DNA of 64,000 nt from Marsupella aquatica (lineage: Eukaryota; Marchantiophyta). Of this stretch, positions 46,681-57,655 are shown piece by piece. The DNA lies in the NCBI GenBank assembly GCA_973895155.1, contig OZ316894.1:8990001-9054000 (forward strand), in the 5' to 3' direction. The notes under the pieces are model-generated. The model was given only the letters and a program-made list of their open reading frames with translations. It did no database searches and was not told the DNA's origin. Positions within the stretch are counted from its first letter, which is position 1. Every line of letters begins with the position of its first letter. Position numbers and translations under genes: made by a program.

Positions 46681-47880
46681 TGGTCAATATGCTTATTGCA
46701 AAAAAGAACTTAGGGTTTAGTGTTAATGTAAGTTGGAAGAAATAATTCATAGAGAGAATAGAAAAAATAAGAAATTTAGTTCTCTGTTCAATAGCCTTTT
46801 CTCCACTCTGTTATAAATAATGTCTTTTCAACTTAAAACTCTAAATTAATATTGTTCTTTTACTATAAGTTTACTTTACGTGAATGGGGCAAACATGTGT
46901 CCAAAAGTGATGTCAGGTCTACTTAGATTTTCTTGTTAGACCCACCTACCCATTATAGCCACATGTCAACTCACATTCAATTTCCAGTCACCTTGATATG
47001 AGAATCTTTTTATGGATTTTAGTGCCATAGTCTAGGTACAGGTGTGGGTAGAAGTGCATCCGTGTCTCAAGCTAGGACAAAGTCCTTATGCTTCCTTTGA
47101 CCCAATCTCATGGACAGGAATATTTATGCTTTAAATCCAATGGTCATTATGAGTTCCCTCCAAGATTACATTTTGTAAGCAGACGATAAATGAAAAAGAC
47201 AGGATTGTATATTATAGTGAGTAGATAAGTGAAATGTAGAATAGAAAAACTAAAAATGTGCATAGAAAATAGTACTATGATATGTTATATCTGATTATTA
47301 AAATGATGATATATATGATAATTTTTTTATCATTTCATTAATCTTCAAAATATATGAATAAGAAATATATTTTGATGATATTTTTATTATATTTTCCGCT
47401 ATTCACATTCAAAGAACGGATAATGGGGGCTAGTAATATAAAAGAGCAGACTAAACACATGTTAGATACCTACTTCATGACTGAGTGGGCAAGTCACACT
47501 TAACCTGGATACCTACCTCATGACTGAGTGGGCAAGTCACACCTAACCTGTTCTTGATTATGTTAGGATTTTGTCATGCATTTTCTCCCATTGTGCTTTG
47601 CTAAGGGTCATTTTTTTCAGGACATGGAAGACTGCCCTAAGGGTTGGTTTCTCAGGGACTTTAATGCCGAACGCAAAATGTTAACGGTAGAATTAATGTG
47701 CTTTTCTCTCTAGAAGAAATCACGATACAAGTATATACTGTTTAGTGTATCATTCGCTTCGCTTGTCTCAGCCCTTAGTTTTCAAAATCCTCTTAAAATC
47801 AAAATAGGGGGCATAATTAACGAAGTTAGAAGACCCTTCTAGCATAACGAAAATATGCGCCTCGTGGGTCAGAAACGCGC
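46681..47880. other. AT-rich intergenic region with a 43-bp duplication
   Basis: GATACCTACYTCATGACTGA and the following GTGGGCAAGTCACACYTAAC are repeated head to tail at about 47466-47551. No gene is seen. Confidence 0.45.
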
Positions 47881-47883
47881 GAA

Positions 47884-48200
47884 AACTTGAATCTTCTCTA
47901 GTTTGCAAGGTAAAATCTTTATTGCGCCCGATGGCAGCATTATTCAAAATGTCAAAATTCCGGAACACCAGATAAAGAAAACTTTTGAAATCTCCCCGTT
48001 CTAACTTGAATCCTCTACAGTTTGCAAGGTAAAATCTCTATTGCGCCCGGTGGGCAGCATTATTCAAAATGTCGAAATTCTGGAACACCAGATCTCCCCG
48101 TTCTAACTTGAATCCTCTACAGTTTGCAAGGTAAAATCTCTATTGCGCCCGATGGGCAGCATTATTCAAAATGTCGAAATTCTGGAACACCAGATACTTA
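47884..48200. repeat. ~102-116-bp tandem repeat downstream of oxygenase gene 3
   Basis: Three copies starting ACTTGAATCYTCT at about 47885, 48004 and 48106. Each contains GTTTGCAAGGTAAAATCTYT and GGCAGCATTATTCAAAATGT. At 48330-48420 a second, shorter array has AGATACTGCATTGTCTC three times. Confidence 0.9.
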
Positions 48201-48478
48201 GAGAAAATTGGTGATCTTCCCGTTCTCCTACTACCACGTAATAGAGGGGCGGATCTCACGTGTACGTCGAGCGCAGGCCATTGAGTGGACCTACCCTGGC
48301 CCGGCCAAGCGCCTGGTCGCACAGATACTGCATTGTCTCAAGATACTGCATTGTCTCGACACCGAAACTACCTGTCTCAAGATACTGCATTGTCTCGACA
48401 ACGAAACTACCTGTCCTGGCCGTCTGTAGGAGAAATCCACGTTTCCGACGCGGCGATGCATAGGCTTGCTTGCCCAGA

Positions 48479-50183
48479 CTAGTTAATAGTCACAGCGTTC
48501 GATCCTTTCTGCGACTGAAACTGCGAAAGAACCACTTTCTTGTTTGGGCCACCATCGTTGTAGAAGTTCTTCAGAAACTGTCCATAAGTAAACTCGACAT
48601 ACTGAGGGGGGTGCTCCTCATCCACGAGAGCTGGAGCAGGCTTGATGTGAGCGGTCATAGCTGGTGACAAGAAGAGGGCTACAGATGTTCGTGATTGCGT
48701 CCTGTTGGTCACCACTCGGTGCAAACAGCTCGAGTATCTCCTATTGCTCAGGATCTGCACAGACCATGAATCGATGGTGACAAAAGAATCCTGGAAGTGA
48801 TCAGCGAATAGCCGAGTTCCCAGCGGGGCGATGATCAATTGAACTTGAAATGAAGACTACCAAATGTCAAGCATTAGCTACAGCTCAGGAAGATGATCAA
48901 GGAACATTTACCTGCAAGTGGTCACCCACATTCACGACAAGAGCGTTCTCGAGGGATTTCACGTCAAACCAGAGACCATCCTTGTTCATCTGCAAGCCTG
49001 CAACTTGATTTTGCTGTAGGATGGTGATCGTGTTCGGATCGGAGTGTTCCCGGATGCCCATCGTCAGACTGGGGTCAGGGCAGGGAGGGTAATGATTTAT
49101 CGCAAAAAGAACTCTTGCATCTGCGCACTCGTTGCGAATGTAGTCGCTTTCAAGGCCTAACGATTCGCTGATGATCTCCAGGAGTCTCCACCCCAACGCT
49201 TGCTGTTCCGTGGAGTATTGCATGATTGTCTCCCTGCAAGTATCAAACACACATATATACGGGTTATTATATATTAATTACATTGCTCCAAAGCCACTAC
49301 TGCACTCCTCCGTTCCTCAATGATCAAGTTGCATAAAAATTTGAGGTAAGTATCGACCGCAGTTCGAAGGGTCCGTCATTTCTGCACGCTCTAGTGAGGT
49401 GGTCACGGTCTCTCATATGAACTAGATCACAACAATCTGTCAACAATCCGTCAGCAACACAACCAAAGTTGTGGCTACCGAGACTGTCGCCCAGATTGCG
49501 TCGGTACGTGACATAATCTGACCTCAACTAGGGACTCTGCTACGAACGGTGCAAAATTGCAAAACAACTAGAAAAAAGTTACTTCTAAATTAAACCACGG
49601 CAAGCTGTCATTACCTGTAGCCTACTGGATGATTAGGCCAGTACTCCATTGCGACTGCAGAGGCCGGCGCGCAGTTGATCTTCAAGACATCTCTCCAATC
49701 CCCTCTGCTACCCCCTCCGAAGTGAATCGGACCAGCAACTTTCTGCGGTGTGGTACAGCGAATTTTCTCTTCCACGGGAAGCGCGAAGAATTCCTCCGAT
49801 TCGGTGAACATGTTTTCCAGCAATTTTAAGTCTGACCCGTGGTTAACGATCTGGAAAAACCCCCACTGGCAGGCCTTTCCGACAGCTCTCACCAACTCGT
49901 CCCGGGGAGACGCAAGATCAACGACCGGAAGAAAGGTCTGCGCGGTAACTGCGTCAACGATGGAAGAAGAATGTTGCCTCATACTCTCCGGCTTGATGTA
50001 GTACTCAGGAATGGCCTGGCCATCGTAGTTTCTCAATAACTCCCGCACCCCTTTTTCTTCCAGCATTGCGACGTCTCCCACTAGAGGTACCGCCTGCGAT
50101 GCCGCGACGGACGTTCCACTAGTTTGCTGGTGCGACGGGCTGCAAGTCTGAGGAAGTGCTTCCATTGTCACTTCAAGCGCCAT
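48479..50183 (-). CDS. 2-oxoglutarate/Fe(II)-dependent oxygenase, gene 3
   Basis: Intact paralogue of gene 1 on the opposite strand, 388 residues. Exons (minus): 50183-49615, 49233-48912, 48754-48479; exons 2 and 3 have exactly the same lengths as in gene 1 (322 and 276 bp) and the same intron phases. REHSDPN supplies the H-x-D iron ligands, LHRVVTN the distal His and SRTSVA the R-x-S pair. N-terminal QTFLPVVDLASP and QWGFFQIVNHGSD are present. Differences from gene 1 are scattered substitutions plus one codon near the N-terminus. The frame is open upstream of ATG 50183 to 50405, but the start shared by all three copies is 50183. Confidence 0.93.
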
Positions 50184-50189
50184 AGTTCC

Positions 50190-51520
50190 TTGAGAGCTGT
50201 CGGCACAGACAAACACGATTGAACTCAGACCGCAATGCAGCACGGATAGATTGAACGGAAATGCACCTGAGAAGTTACGGAAGGAACGACTACTTAGAAG
50301 ACCGAGAGCCGTAAGCACAGACAAATTCTTGTCAAGTCTATTGAACGCAGACCTCGATGCATCACAAATATATAATATGGCATGCAATACTACAGAGAAA
50401 TACAAAGGGAGGAACCACCAAGAGACCCAGAGCTGTCGGCACAGACAAATTCGTTCGTTTCACGATTGAACGCAGACCTCGATGCAGCACGGATGGATGG
50501 CAATGCCACTAGCTGAGAAACGCAAAGGTAGGAACCACCAAGAAACCAAGAGCTCTAGAGTTTCACGATTGAAGCCAGACCTCCACGCAGGACCGATAGC
50601 CCGAACGGCAATTCTACTGAGACTCAACGAAGCCCAGATCACCGATAGCCCGAACGGCAATTCTACTGAGACTCAACGAAGCCCGAAGCACCGATAGCCC
50701 GAACGGCAATTCTACTGAGACTCAACGAAGACCAGAGCGGCAATGCTAGTGAGACCCGCAAGAGAAGGCCAGAATGGCAATGCTACTGAGAAACTCAAAG
50801 GAAGGAACAACCAAAAGACGAACCGCTCGAGAGCTGTTACCTGAGAAACGCAAAGAAATGAACCAAAAGAAGAACCGAGCGCTGTCGTCAAAGGAAATTT
50901 AGTTTCACGATTGAACCCAGACCACAATGCAGCACGGATAGATCGAAGGGCAATGCTAGTGAGAAACTCAAAGCAAGGAACTAAACGACGAACCGCTCGA
51001 GAGCTGTCACCTGAGAATCGCAAAGAAATGAATCAAAAGAAGAACCGAGAGCTGTCGTCACAGACAAATTCGTTTCACGATTGAACGCAGGCCCCAATGC
51101 AGCACGGATAGATCGAATCGCAATGCTACTGCGAAACTCAAACGAAGGAACCACTTAGACGAACCGCTCGAGAGCTGTCATCTGAGAATCGCAAAGAAAT
51201 GAACCAAACGAAGAACCGAGAGCTGTCGTCACAGACAAATTCGTTTCACGATTGAACGCAGAACCCAATGCAGCACGGATAGATCGAATGGCTATGCTAC
51301 TGAGAAACTCAAAGGAAGGAACCAAACGACGAACCGCTCGAGAGCTGTCACCTGAGAATCGCAAAGTTCTAATGAACCAAAAGAAGAACCGAGAGCTGTC
51401 GTCGTAGACAAATTCGTTTCACGATTGAACGCAGACCCCAATGCACCCCAATGCAGCACGGATAGATCGAATCGCAATGCTACTGCGAAACTCAAACGAA
51501 GGAATCACATAGACGACCAG
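50190..51520 (-). repeat. Expanded tandem repeats in the leader of oxygenase gene 3
   Basis: About 170-bp units: the word AGCACGGATAGATCGA recurs near 50931, 51101 and 51272, with a further copy near 51456, and each unit has GAGAGCTGTC and ACAAATTCGTTTCACGATTG. A separate ~50-bp unit (ACCGATAGCCCGAACGGCAA) occurs three times at about 50597-50735. This leader is about 1.4 kb from the TATA box to the ATG. Confidence 0.9.
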
Positions 51521-51595
51521 ATCGCGAGCTCGCCGATGAGTAATGAGTTTGGAAATCTAGAGACCGAAAGTGAGCTTAAATAAGGACGACTCGAA

Positions 51596-51603
51596 TATTT
51601 ATA
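51596..51603 (-). promoter_or_regulatory. TATA box of oxygenase gene 3
   Basis: The minus strand reads ACCATGTACG, TATAAATA, TTCGAGTC. The block is shared with the two other copies, and this one has the best TATA match. Confidence 0.65.
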
Positions 51604-53559
51604 CGTACATGGTAACTATGAGCGGCGACGTACATTGACAAGTTACCACGGCAAAAAGTGAGAAGACGACGCCACCGTTGTACGGTTATAGATGTGGACT
51701 CTGCCAGGTGTGGATCGAGTACGGGGCGGCCCGCAGTGATCAGCGTAATCAAATGAATTGGTACTCTACTAATTTTGTTCAGGGTGAGTAATATTTTACT
51801 AAGCTAGCCCCTAAGTTGCCCCGACAACTTTTTTGATGAGAAAGCTGCCCCAAGGATTTGATCGTAGGCGTACATTTCTCACGCATTTGAGTTTGTTATG
51901 GCGGTCTCTTTCAAATTGGTAGTAACTTAATTAGTTTAGGGCGGAGCCCAAATCTAAAGCCAGGATGGACCAAGCTGGACATTGTCCTTGCCTATCCCCA
52001 TTGTCTACGTGCATGATAGTTGTTTTTACACCAAAAGAGAGGAACTGGTCAAGGATCTTAGTTGATCAGTTTGACTATCTTGTGGAGAAAATAGTAAGAT
52101 ATATGTCATGTCATGTTTTTAGAAAATAACCTCAATTCAATGTAATGGCTCACTAATGTTCCCATAGAAAATTGGAGCTTCTTTGCTTGAAGCTCCAATC
52201 TCAGCCCAATTGAAAGCAAACATAATCATGGATAATGAGATTAAAGGTGTGATGAAAAACATTTGCGCAACTCCATCACTCTCATATCATGGATTCAAGC
52301 CCTCCACTTAAACCACAACTGCCCTTATAGAGAGCGGGTTACCCATAGCTCTTACTCTTAAGTGCACAGGTTCATGAATGAACTTGAGCTCCACAAAAAA
52401 GGTGATGAGTGCTCCACCTTTTATGGTGAGACAATGTTCACCACAGGACAGGAATGATTGAGGAGTAGTGAGGGAGGGAATGGCCGGGGCTTTTATATGG
52501 GCAGGTGTGGTCTAACAAAATTGTTAGGTTGTCATGAACTTCACAAGTACATGGCAAGACTGCAAAATGTGTATGACGTCGTGACAACTCTAAAATGCTA
52601 GCAATGTAAACCTTACCTTTGAATTTCATTGACAGATTCATTTGGGTTGATTTATTTGACTTTTGGGATCTCCATTTGAGATCAAAGTTTTCCAAATAAA
52701 AAGTGGTTTTCTTGTGAGAAGATGCTAAGAATATTAGTTTATTATCCAATTTTCATGGTTTACTATTTTCAACCAGTAGATATTCCTATATAAGGATAGC
52801 CATGGATTCTGGCTAGGTGGGTGGAAGACAAAACGACCTGATGAATTTTTGCCAAAAGTAGAGGTGATTTTTCAGTGATTGAAGTGGACTTTAGTGAGTT
52901 TTCACCACTTTAAAAAATACAGGCAAGAAGTAAGGGTAGGTCTAAGTATCTGTGCCACTGTGATTGATGTGATTTCTAGGATAACTATATGTTACACTGC
53001 CAAAAAAAATGCATCAAACCTGAGGATTTCAAACTATGGCAAAGACCCAAGGAAGGAGAGAAAATAAATCACGGACAGAATTCAGAAGGAAAAGCTGGAA
53101 GGAAAGAGGAGCCAGGGAGGCAGTAGCCAGAATGATGTCTGCTTGCAGACCACAACAGTACATTCAAGCTACTGTTGGGTTAAATAGCTTTAGTGTCTAG
53201 ATCGCAATCCCATTGCACTACGTCAGTATTGTTTTTAGTGGCACTTTACTGAAAGTATCAACCTCTTTTGCCAAAATATATATTGGCTTTTTAATCAAAA
53301 TAGTCATTTGCTGAAGTTGTATTTACTACATTGATAATTATGTTTTTTGTCGCACTTTTTGTTTGTCAGTTTAGTGAATTGACCACCTCAGGTTAGAGCA
53401 AGACAATCCAACAGCCCGTCACTCAAGATTTTGGAATTTGACAGTCTACATGATCCTCAAGGGAAGGTAGGTTTCTTGGAGTTTGCCCTCCTCCATATAT
53501 TACTCATGTTTATGGCTCACTCTGGTTAGTTTCTGAGTGAATTATGAACAAGATCTCCT
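51604..53559. other. Intergenic
   Basis: AT-rich, no coding region recognised on either strand. Confidence 0.35.
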
Positions 53560-53885
53560 AGAGAACACTCAACTTCCAAAGATCCGCCCCAGCTCTTTGG
53601 AAAGAGGAGTAAATGAGCTTTTGAACAAGCCCTTGAACAAGCCAGTTTTTGCTTGATTTTTATTTGATTTGAGAAAGTTATCAACCCCAAATGGTATGTG
53701 GCTATAATTGCATTTCGTGTGTTTGGTCCAAATTTTCATATTCATATTGTGGATAGAATTTGTCAAACAATACTCTCTAAGAGTTCACCATATCTCTCTA
53801 GAAAGATAATTGAATGAGCTTTCTAACAAGATAATTTTCACTTCATTCTGAATTTATCTGAGAGAGTTATGAACCCCGAAAGCAA
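53560..53885 (-). repeat. Dispersed ~150-190-bp repeat, inverted partner
   Basis: The minus strand shows two units with GGGGTTGATAACTTTCTCAA, AAAGCTCATTTACTC and CTTTCCAAAGAGCT, matching 33930-34290, and beyond them CCATGTTGCTTTCGGGGTTC like 33919-33940. Confidence 0.65.
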
Positions 53886-54713
53886 CATGGGTAAATAAAG
53901 CAACCTGCCCACGACTCAAGTAAGGGAGAATCTAGAGCGAGGGTAGTTAAATTAAAGCAAGGGTAATGTAGATCACAATCATACAGAGATCTTGACTGAC
54001 GTGAGTGGGCGAATTGTACTTTCCTAACCTGTGGTAATTCAGTTAACTAACAAACAAAAAATGGTAACAATGTCATAATTAAAGAAACAGATGGCTTAGT
54101 ATGTATTTCAACAAACAAACATGGCAATGCATTTACCCAGTTTTACTATACTAGGGTCCCCCAAACTGAGCATGTTACAGAGCTTCCCCAACAGCTGAGA
54201 GATATCAATGCTTATTTAATAGACCCCCAACCTAAAAAACTTTAATTACCTAATGATCAACCCCCTTGAAACTCTTCTTGCCTGATCAACTCCAGTCATA
54301 CAAAATGTCCTTCTAAAGTGAGATTTTGGGTTAGAAGGACCAATGAAACTAATTATATAGGTAAACCGTGACTATAGGCCTTTGTACCATCAACCTTGCT
54401 AGCTCAATTTCACAGACAGTGACTGTACCCGGTCAAGCCACATGGCTGCACAGTCATAAATAATCATCATCATAAATTTGGCCGCGCCGTTCATTTCTTT
54501 GTTGTAAAACAGTATTTGTCATATATGTTTTTCCATTAGGTTTTTTTGAGACTCTGTGCTTGATGTGATACCGGGTGTGATACATGAAGACTTGTTGTGA
54601 TACTGAAGACTGTGTGCCCCCCAAAATAATGGTATGCCACCAGTGAAGTTACTTTTAACTCCACTTCCCAGCCATGACAGTGATTCCATTGGTTGTCCTG
54701 CTAACCTGCAGTC
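53886..54713. other. Intergenic
   Basis: No gene or clear repeat seen. Confidence 0.35.
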
Positions 54714-54729
54714 AAAGTTACATGTCCCC

Positions 54730-57034
54730 CAGATTCCTGTTCTCAACCCCATCGAGCTTTCGTGGAATGAGATATACCGAAGGAATTTGGAAAGCATGGA
54801 TTCAGATTTGGGGGAACTTGCACTGGAGCTCTTCCTCTCTCGCCATTCCTGCTCGATGGCGCATAGCAGACCTCCTCAGAATATACTTTCGCACTCATTG
54901 TTTCCCAGCTCCAGTTCTTCCTCTCATTACTTCTGCTTGCTCCCGATTAAATATTCGTTGTGTACTAGATCTTTGGAACACGCATGTAGGTATCTGGATT
55001 GATTTTTCGAACAGGATCTCTAGGTTACGTGGACTAGGGGCTTCGAATATCATTGTTCTTACCAACATACTTCGGCTTTTTCAGGATGGCCCTCCACCAT
55101 CAGGTTCTTCCTCCTTTGTTCCAGCTCAATGGTTTTGGAAGGGACTCAAAAATCACCACTCCCCACGGGTTCTCAGTAGCGTTCAGGCATATAAATTTAT
55201 TGACCAATCTGACGCAGACTCTCGTTCGCTGAACATCAGATGGGGCTCCTCAGATTCCCCCTCCACATGGCAAAGGAGATGGAGGCGGTTATGGAGATCA
55301 GATTTGTCAAATCGTGGGAAAATTTTTATATGGCGGGTCCTGGCCAGTATCTCCTCGGTTCCTTCACCTTTCCCCCCACACTTGAGCCAGTTATGCTGGA
55401 TTCACAGTCAGGCTGCTTTCTGGCTCCTAGTTGCCTCTCCCTAACGCTTCCTCAGACCACTTGGGGCTAATTATCAAGTGGTTGTCAAGGGGGTAGCTCC
55501 ACAGCAGATTCACCGATTCCATATCCTCCGGGTGACGGTGTTGACTGGTCCCGTCTGGGTGACAGAGCGGTCTGGGTTCTCTACAGTTTTTGGAGCGCCC
55601 TGTTCGGTGGGACCTCACGGTCGGCATACCTTCTCATGGCCTCTTTTCTGAGGGTGGGCAGGGTTGATATTTCCGGCATTGGTTATTGATGGTTCATTCT
55701 CCAGCTCAATGGTTGTTTCTCCAGCACAATTCTGTTCCACCTACACGTTTGAGCTTTGCAGCTGTTCTTCTTCACGTTCTCGACTGACACAACAGTAGCT
55801 CTCTCCGTATATAGCTTCTGGCTCCTCGCACATAAAGTTGGAGAAACCAGGTTTGTTTCACGCATATTATGAATTGCGTATAGATAGTCGATTTCGGGTC
55901 CATCCTCTTTCTGCTCCTTTGGCTCATCTCGTGTCACCAGCCATTAGTGTTCTAGCATATTCTCTTGGTAAGGACTGGGTCATAACACATGCCTCAATCT
56001 ATTGCTCGCCAACGTCTGCTTTCTGCCATGCTCCTCTGACAGTCATTTTTGATTGGTTTCCTGTCCGGGTTATATTCTGGGTACCAAGCTCTCTCCATTC
56101 TCTACTGGTTTGGCCTACTCGAATTCTGGAGGGAAGTTATGGAGCACCCGTGGGTTGGCTATTTTCCTTTCATCGTTGTCAGGGTCTGATAGTCCCTCGA
56201 TCCACGGCTATTGCAGATCTTCTCCGATCGTTATGGTTGGAGACAAATAGAAATCTAGATTGAAGAGAAGAGGTGGGGCGCGTAAGATATTCTCTTTGTG
56301 TTTAGATCCTTATGTGGGACACCCTCCTTGGTCCCTCTTCAGCGCAAGAAGGGGGCATCCGTTCTCTGCCATCTGGCTGTGCTTATTGGCCGAGCTGGAG
56401 GACAAAGACAGGCAGATAATGTTTTGATGGGTTTCCCAAAATTCATGGATACTAACATCAGGGAGACTTCATCATTGATCGTCGTCAATCTGGTCCGTCA
56501 AAGATTCCCCATTCCAACAGTGCAAAGATTGTGGATCTGGAGATTGGTTGAATCCTTCCGGGTCTTCCTTTTCTATGGATGGGTGGAAGACAATGGAATT
56601 ATTGGGATCTGAGACATCTGGCGACGGTGCAGATTGGCAGTCTGGGGAGAATGGAGTGTGCCTGTTGCCCAGTTTCTTTCCTGGCTGTTTCCTGATTGGA
56701 TGGCTGTTATTGGATGCATGGTGGCTGCTTCTGGTTGCATGGAATTACTCGGCGTAGTTTTCTGGTTGGTCCTCCTCATTCTGGGGAGGCTCCTTCCCTT
56801 TTATTCTGCCCCTCCTCTTTGGCAGTTTGGGTTGGTGGTTCCCATCTATATCTCTATGGGGATGCTCCTTCTCCCGGCCCCCCTTAATTGCTCGTTTTTT
56901 TCTCTCTGTCTCCTTCCTCCAGGCAGTTTTCTTTGGTTTTCCCTAGCCTTCCTTGTTGTTGTGCCCTCGGGCTTCCTTGTGGAATAAAGTTTCGGGGCTC
57001 TGCCTTACCAAACAAAAACCAAAAAAACAAAAAA
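54730..57034 (+). mobile_element. 5'-truncated LINE retrotransposon
   Basis: Flanked by AAAGTTACATGTCCCC at 54714-54729 and 57035-57050, a 16-bp target duplication. The 3' end has AATAAA (about 56983) and an A-rich tail AACAAAAACCAAAAAAACAA. The early part encodes the reverse-transcriptase linker and zinc-domain region of plant L1 elements (LAIPARWRIADLLRIYFRT, then WQRRWRRLWR and GKIFIWRVLASI in 54757-55444). The rest is open only in pieces, with many stops. The endonuclease and the reverse-transcriptase core are missing, as in most truncated LINE copies. Confidence 0.88.
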
Positions 57035-57306
57035 AAAGTTACATGTCCCCAGCTTGGTCACGGCCTAAGGTGCAGCAGTATGTGCAAGTCTCTCAACTCG
57101 CAGCCATATGTGTTTGGGACCAATTCAACTCAGAGCCCCGCTTTCTCTTTGAGGAAATGGCCCTATTTATAAGTTGCCATATTTGGCTATGGATGAAAGT
57201 GTGTGAGGAGGTCAAAGGTTGAAGGGCAAGTTGTAAAGCAATGCAAGACCGACACTCAATTAATTGAGTGCGATACTTCAAGCAATAGAGCAGTTCGCAA
57301 GAAGAG

Positions 57307-57650
57307 TGTTAGATATTGCTCTAGTCTTGTGACTCATGAGCTAACCACAGTTAGTCTAACTCGGGTTAGGACTTAGCTAATGTTAGCGGTAGTGCTGGTG
57401 TGCATATAGCCAGGGCTGATGTCAAACCCTGGTGGAACTTAGGCTCATTGTTACGGAGCTAGTTGAGAGATAGGGAGAGCTTGTGCTATGGATGTTTGGT
57501 ATGGCCGGTCGGCCTAGAGTGCAGTAAAGCTCTTGTGTGTTCCCGTGGACGTAGCCTCATGTGGAGGTGAACCACGTATCTCTCTGTGTCGACTCTTGTG
57601 CGTTGGATGGTTCATGGGCTTGCTGTTACGAATGTCGTCTATGCTCAACA
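57307..57650 (+). mobile_element. Solo LTR of the copia family
   Basis: TGTTAGATATTGC...CTATGCTCAACA, 344 bp, flanked on both sides by AAGAG (57302-57306 and 57651-57655), a 5-bp target duplication. Its 3' half matches the LTR at 2853-3273 (shared words GTGAACCACGTATCTCT, GTGCGTTGGATGGTTCATGG, GTCTATGCTCAACA). No internal region is attached, so it arose by LTR-LTR recombination. Confidence 0.9.
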
Positions 57651-57655
57651 AAGAG

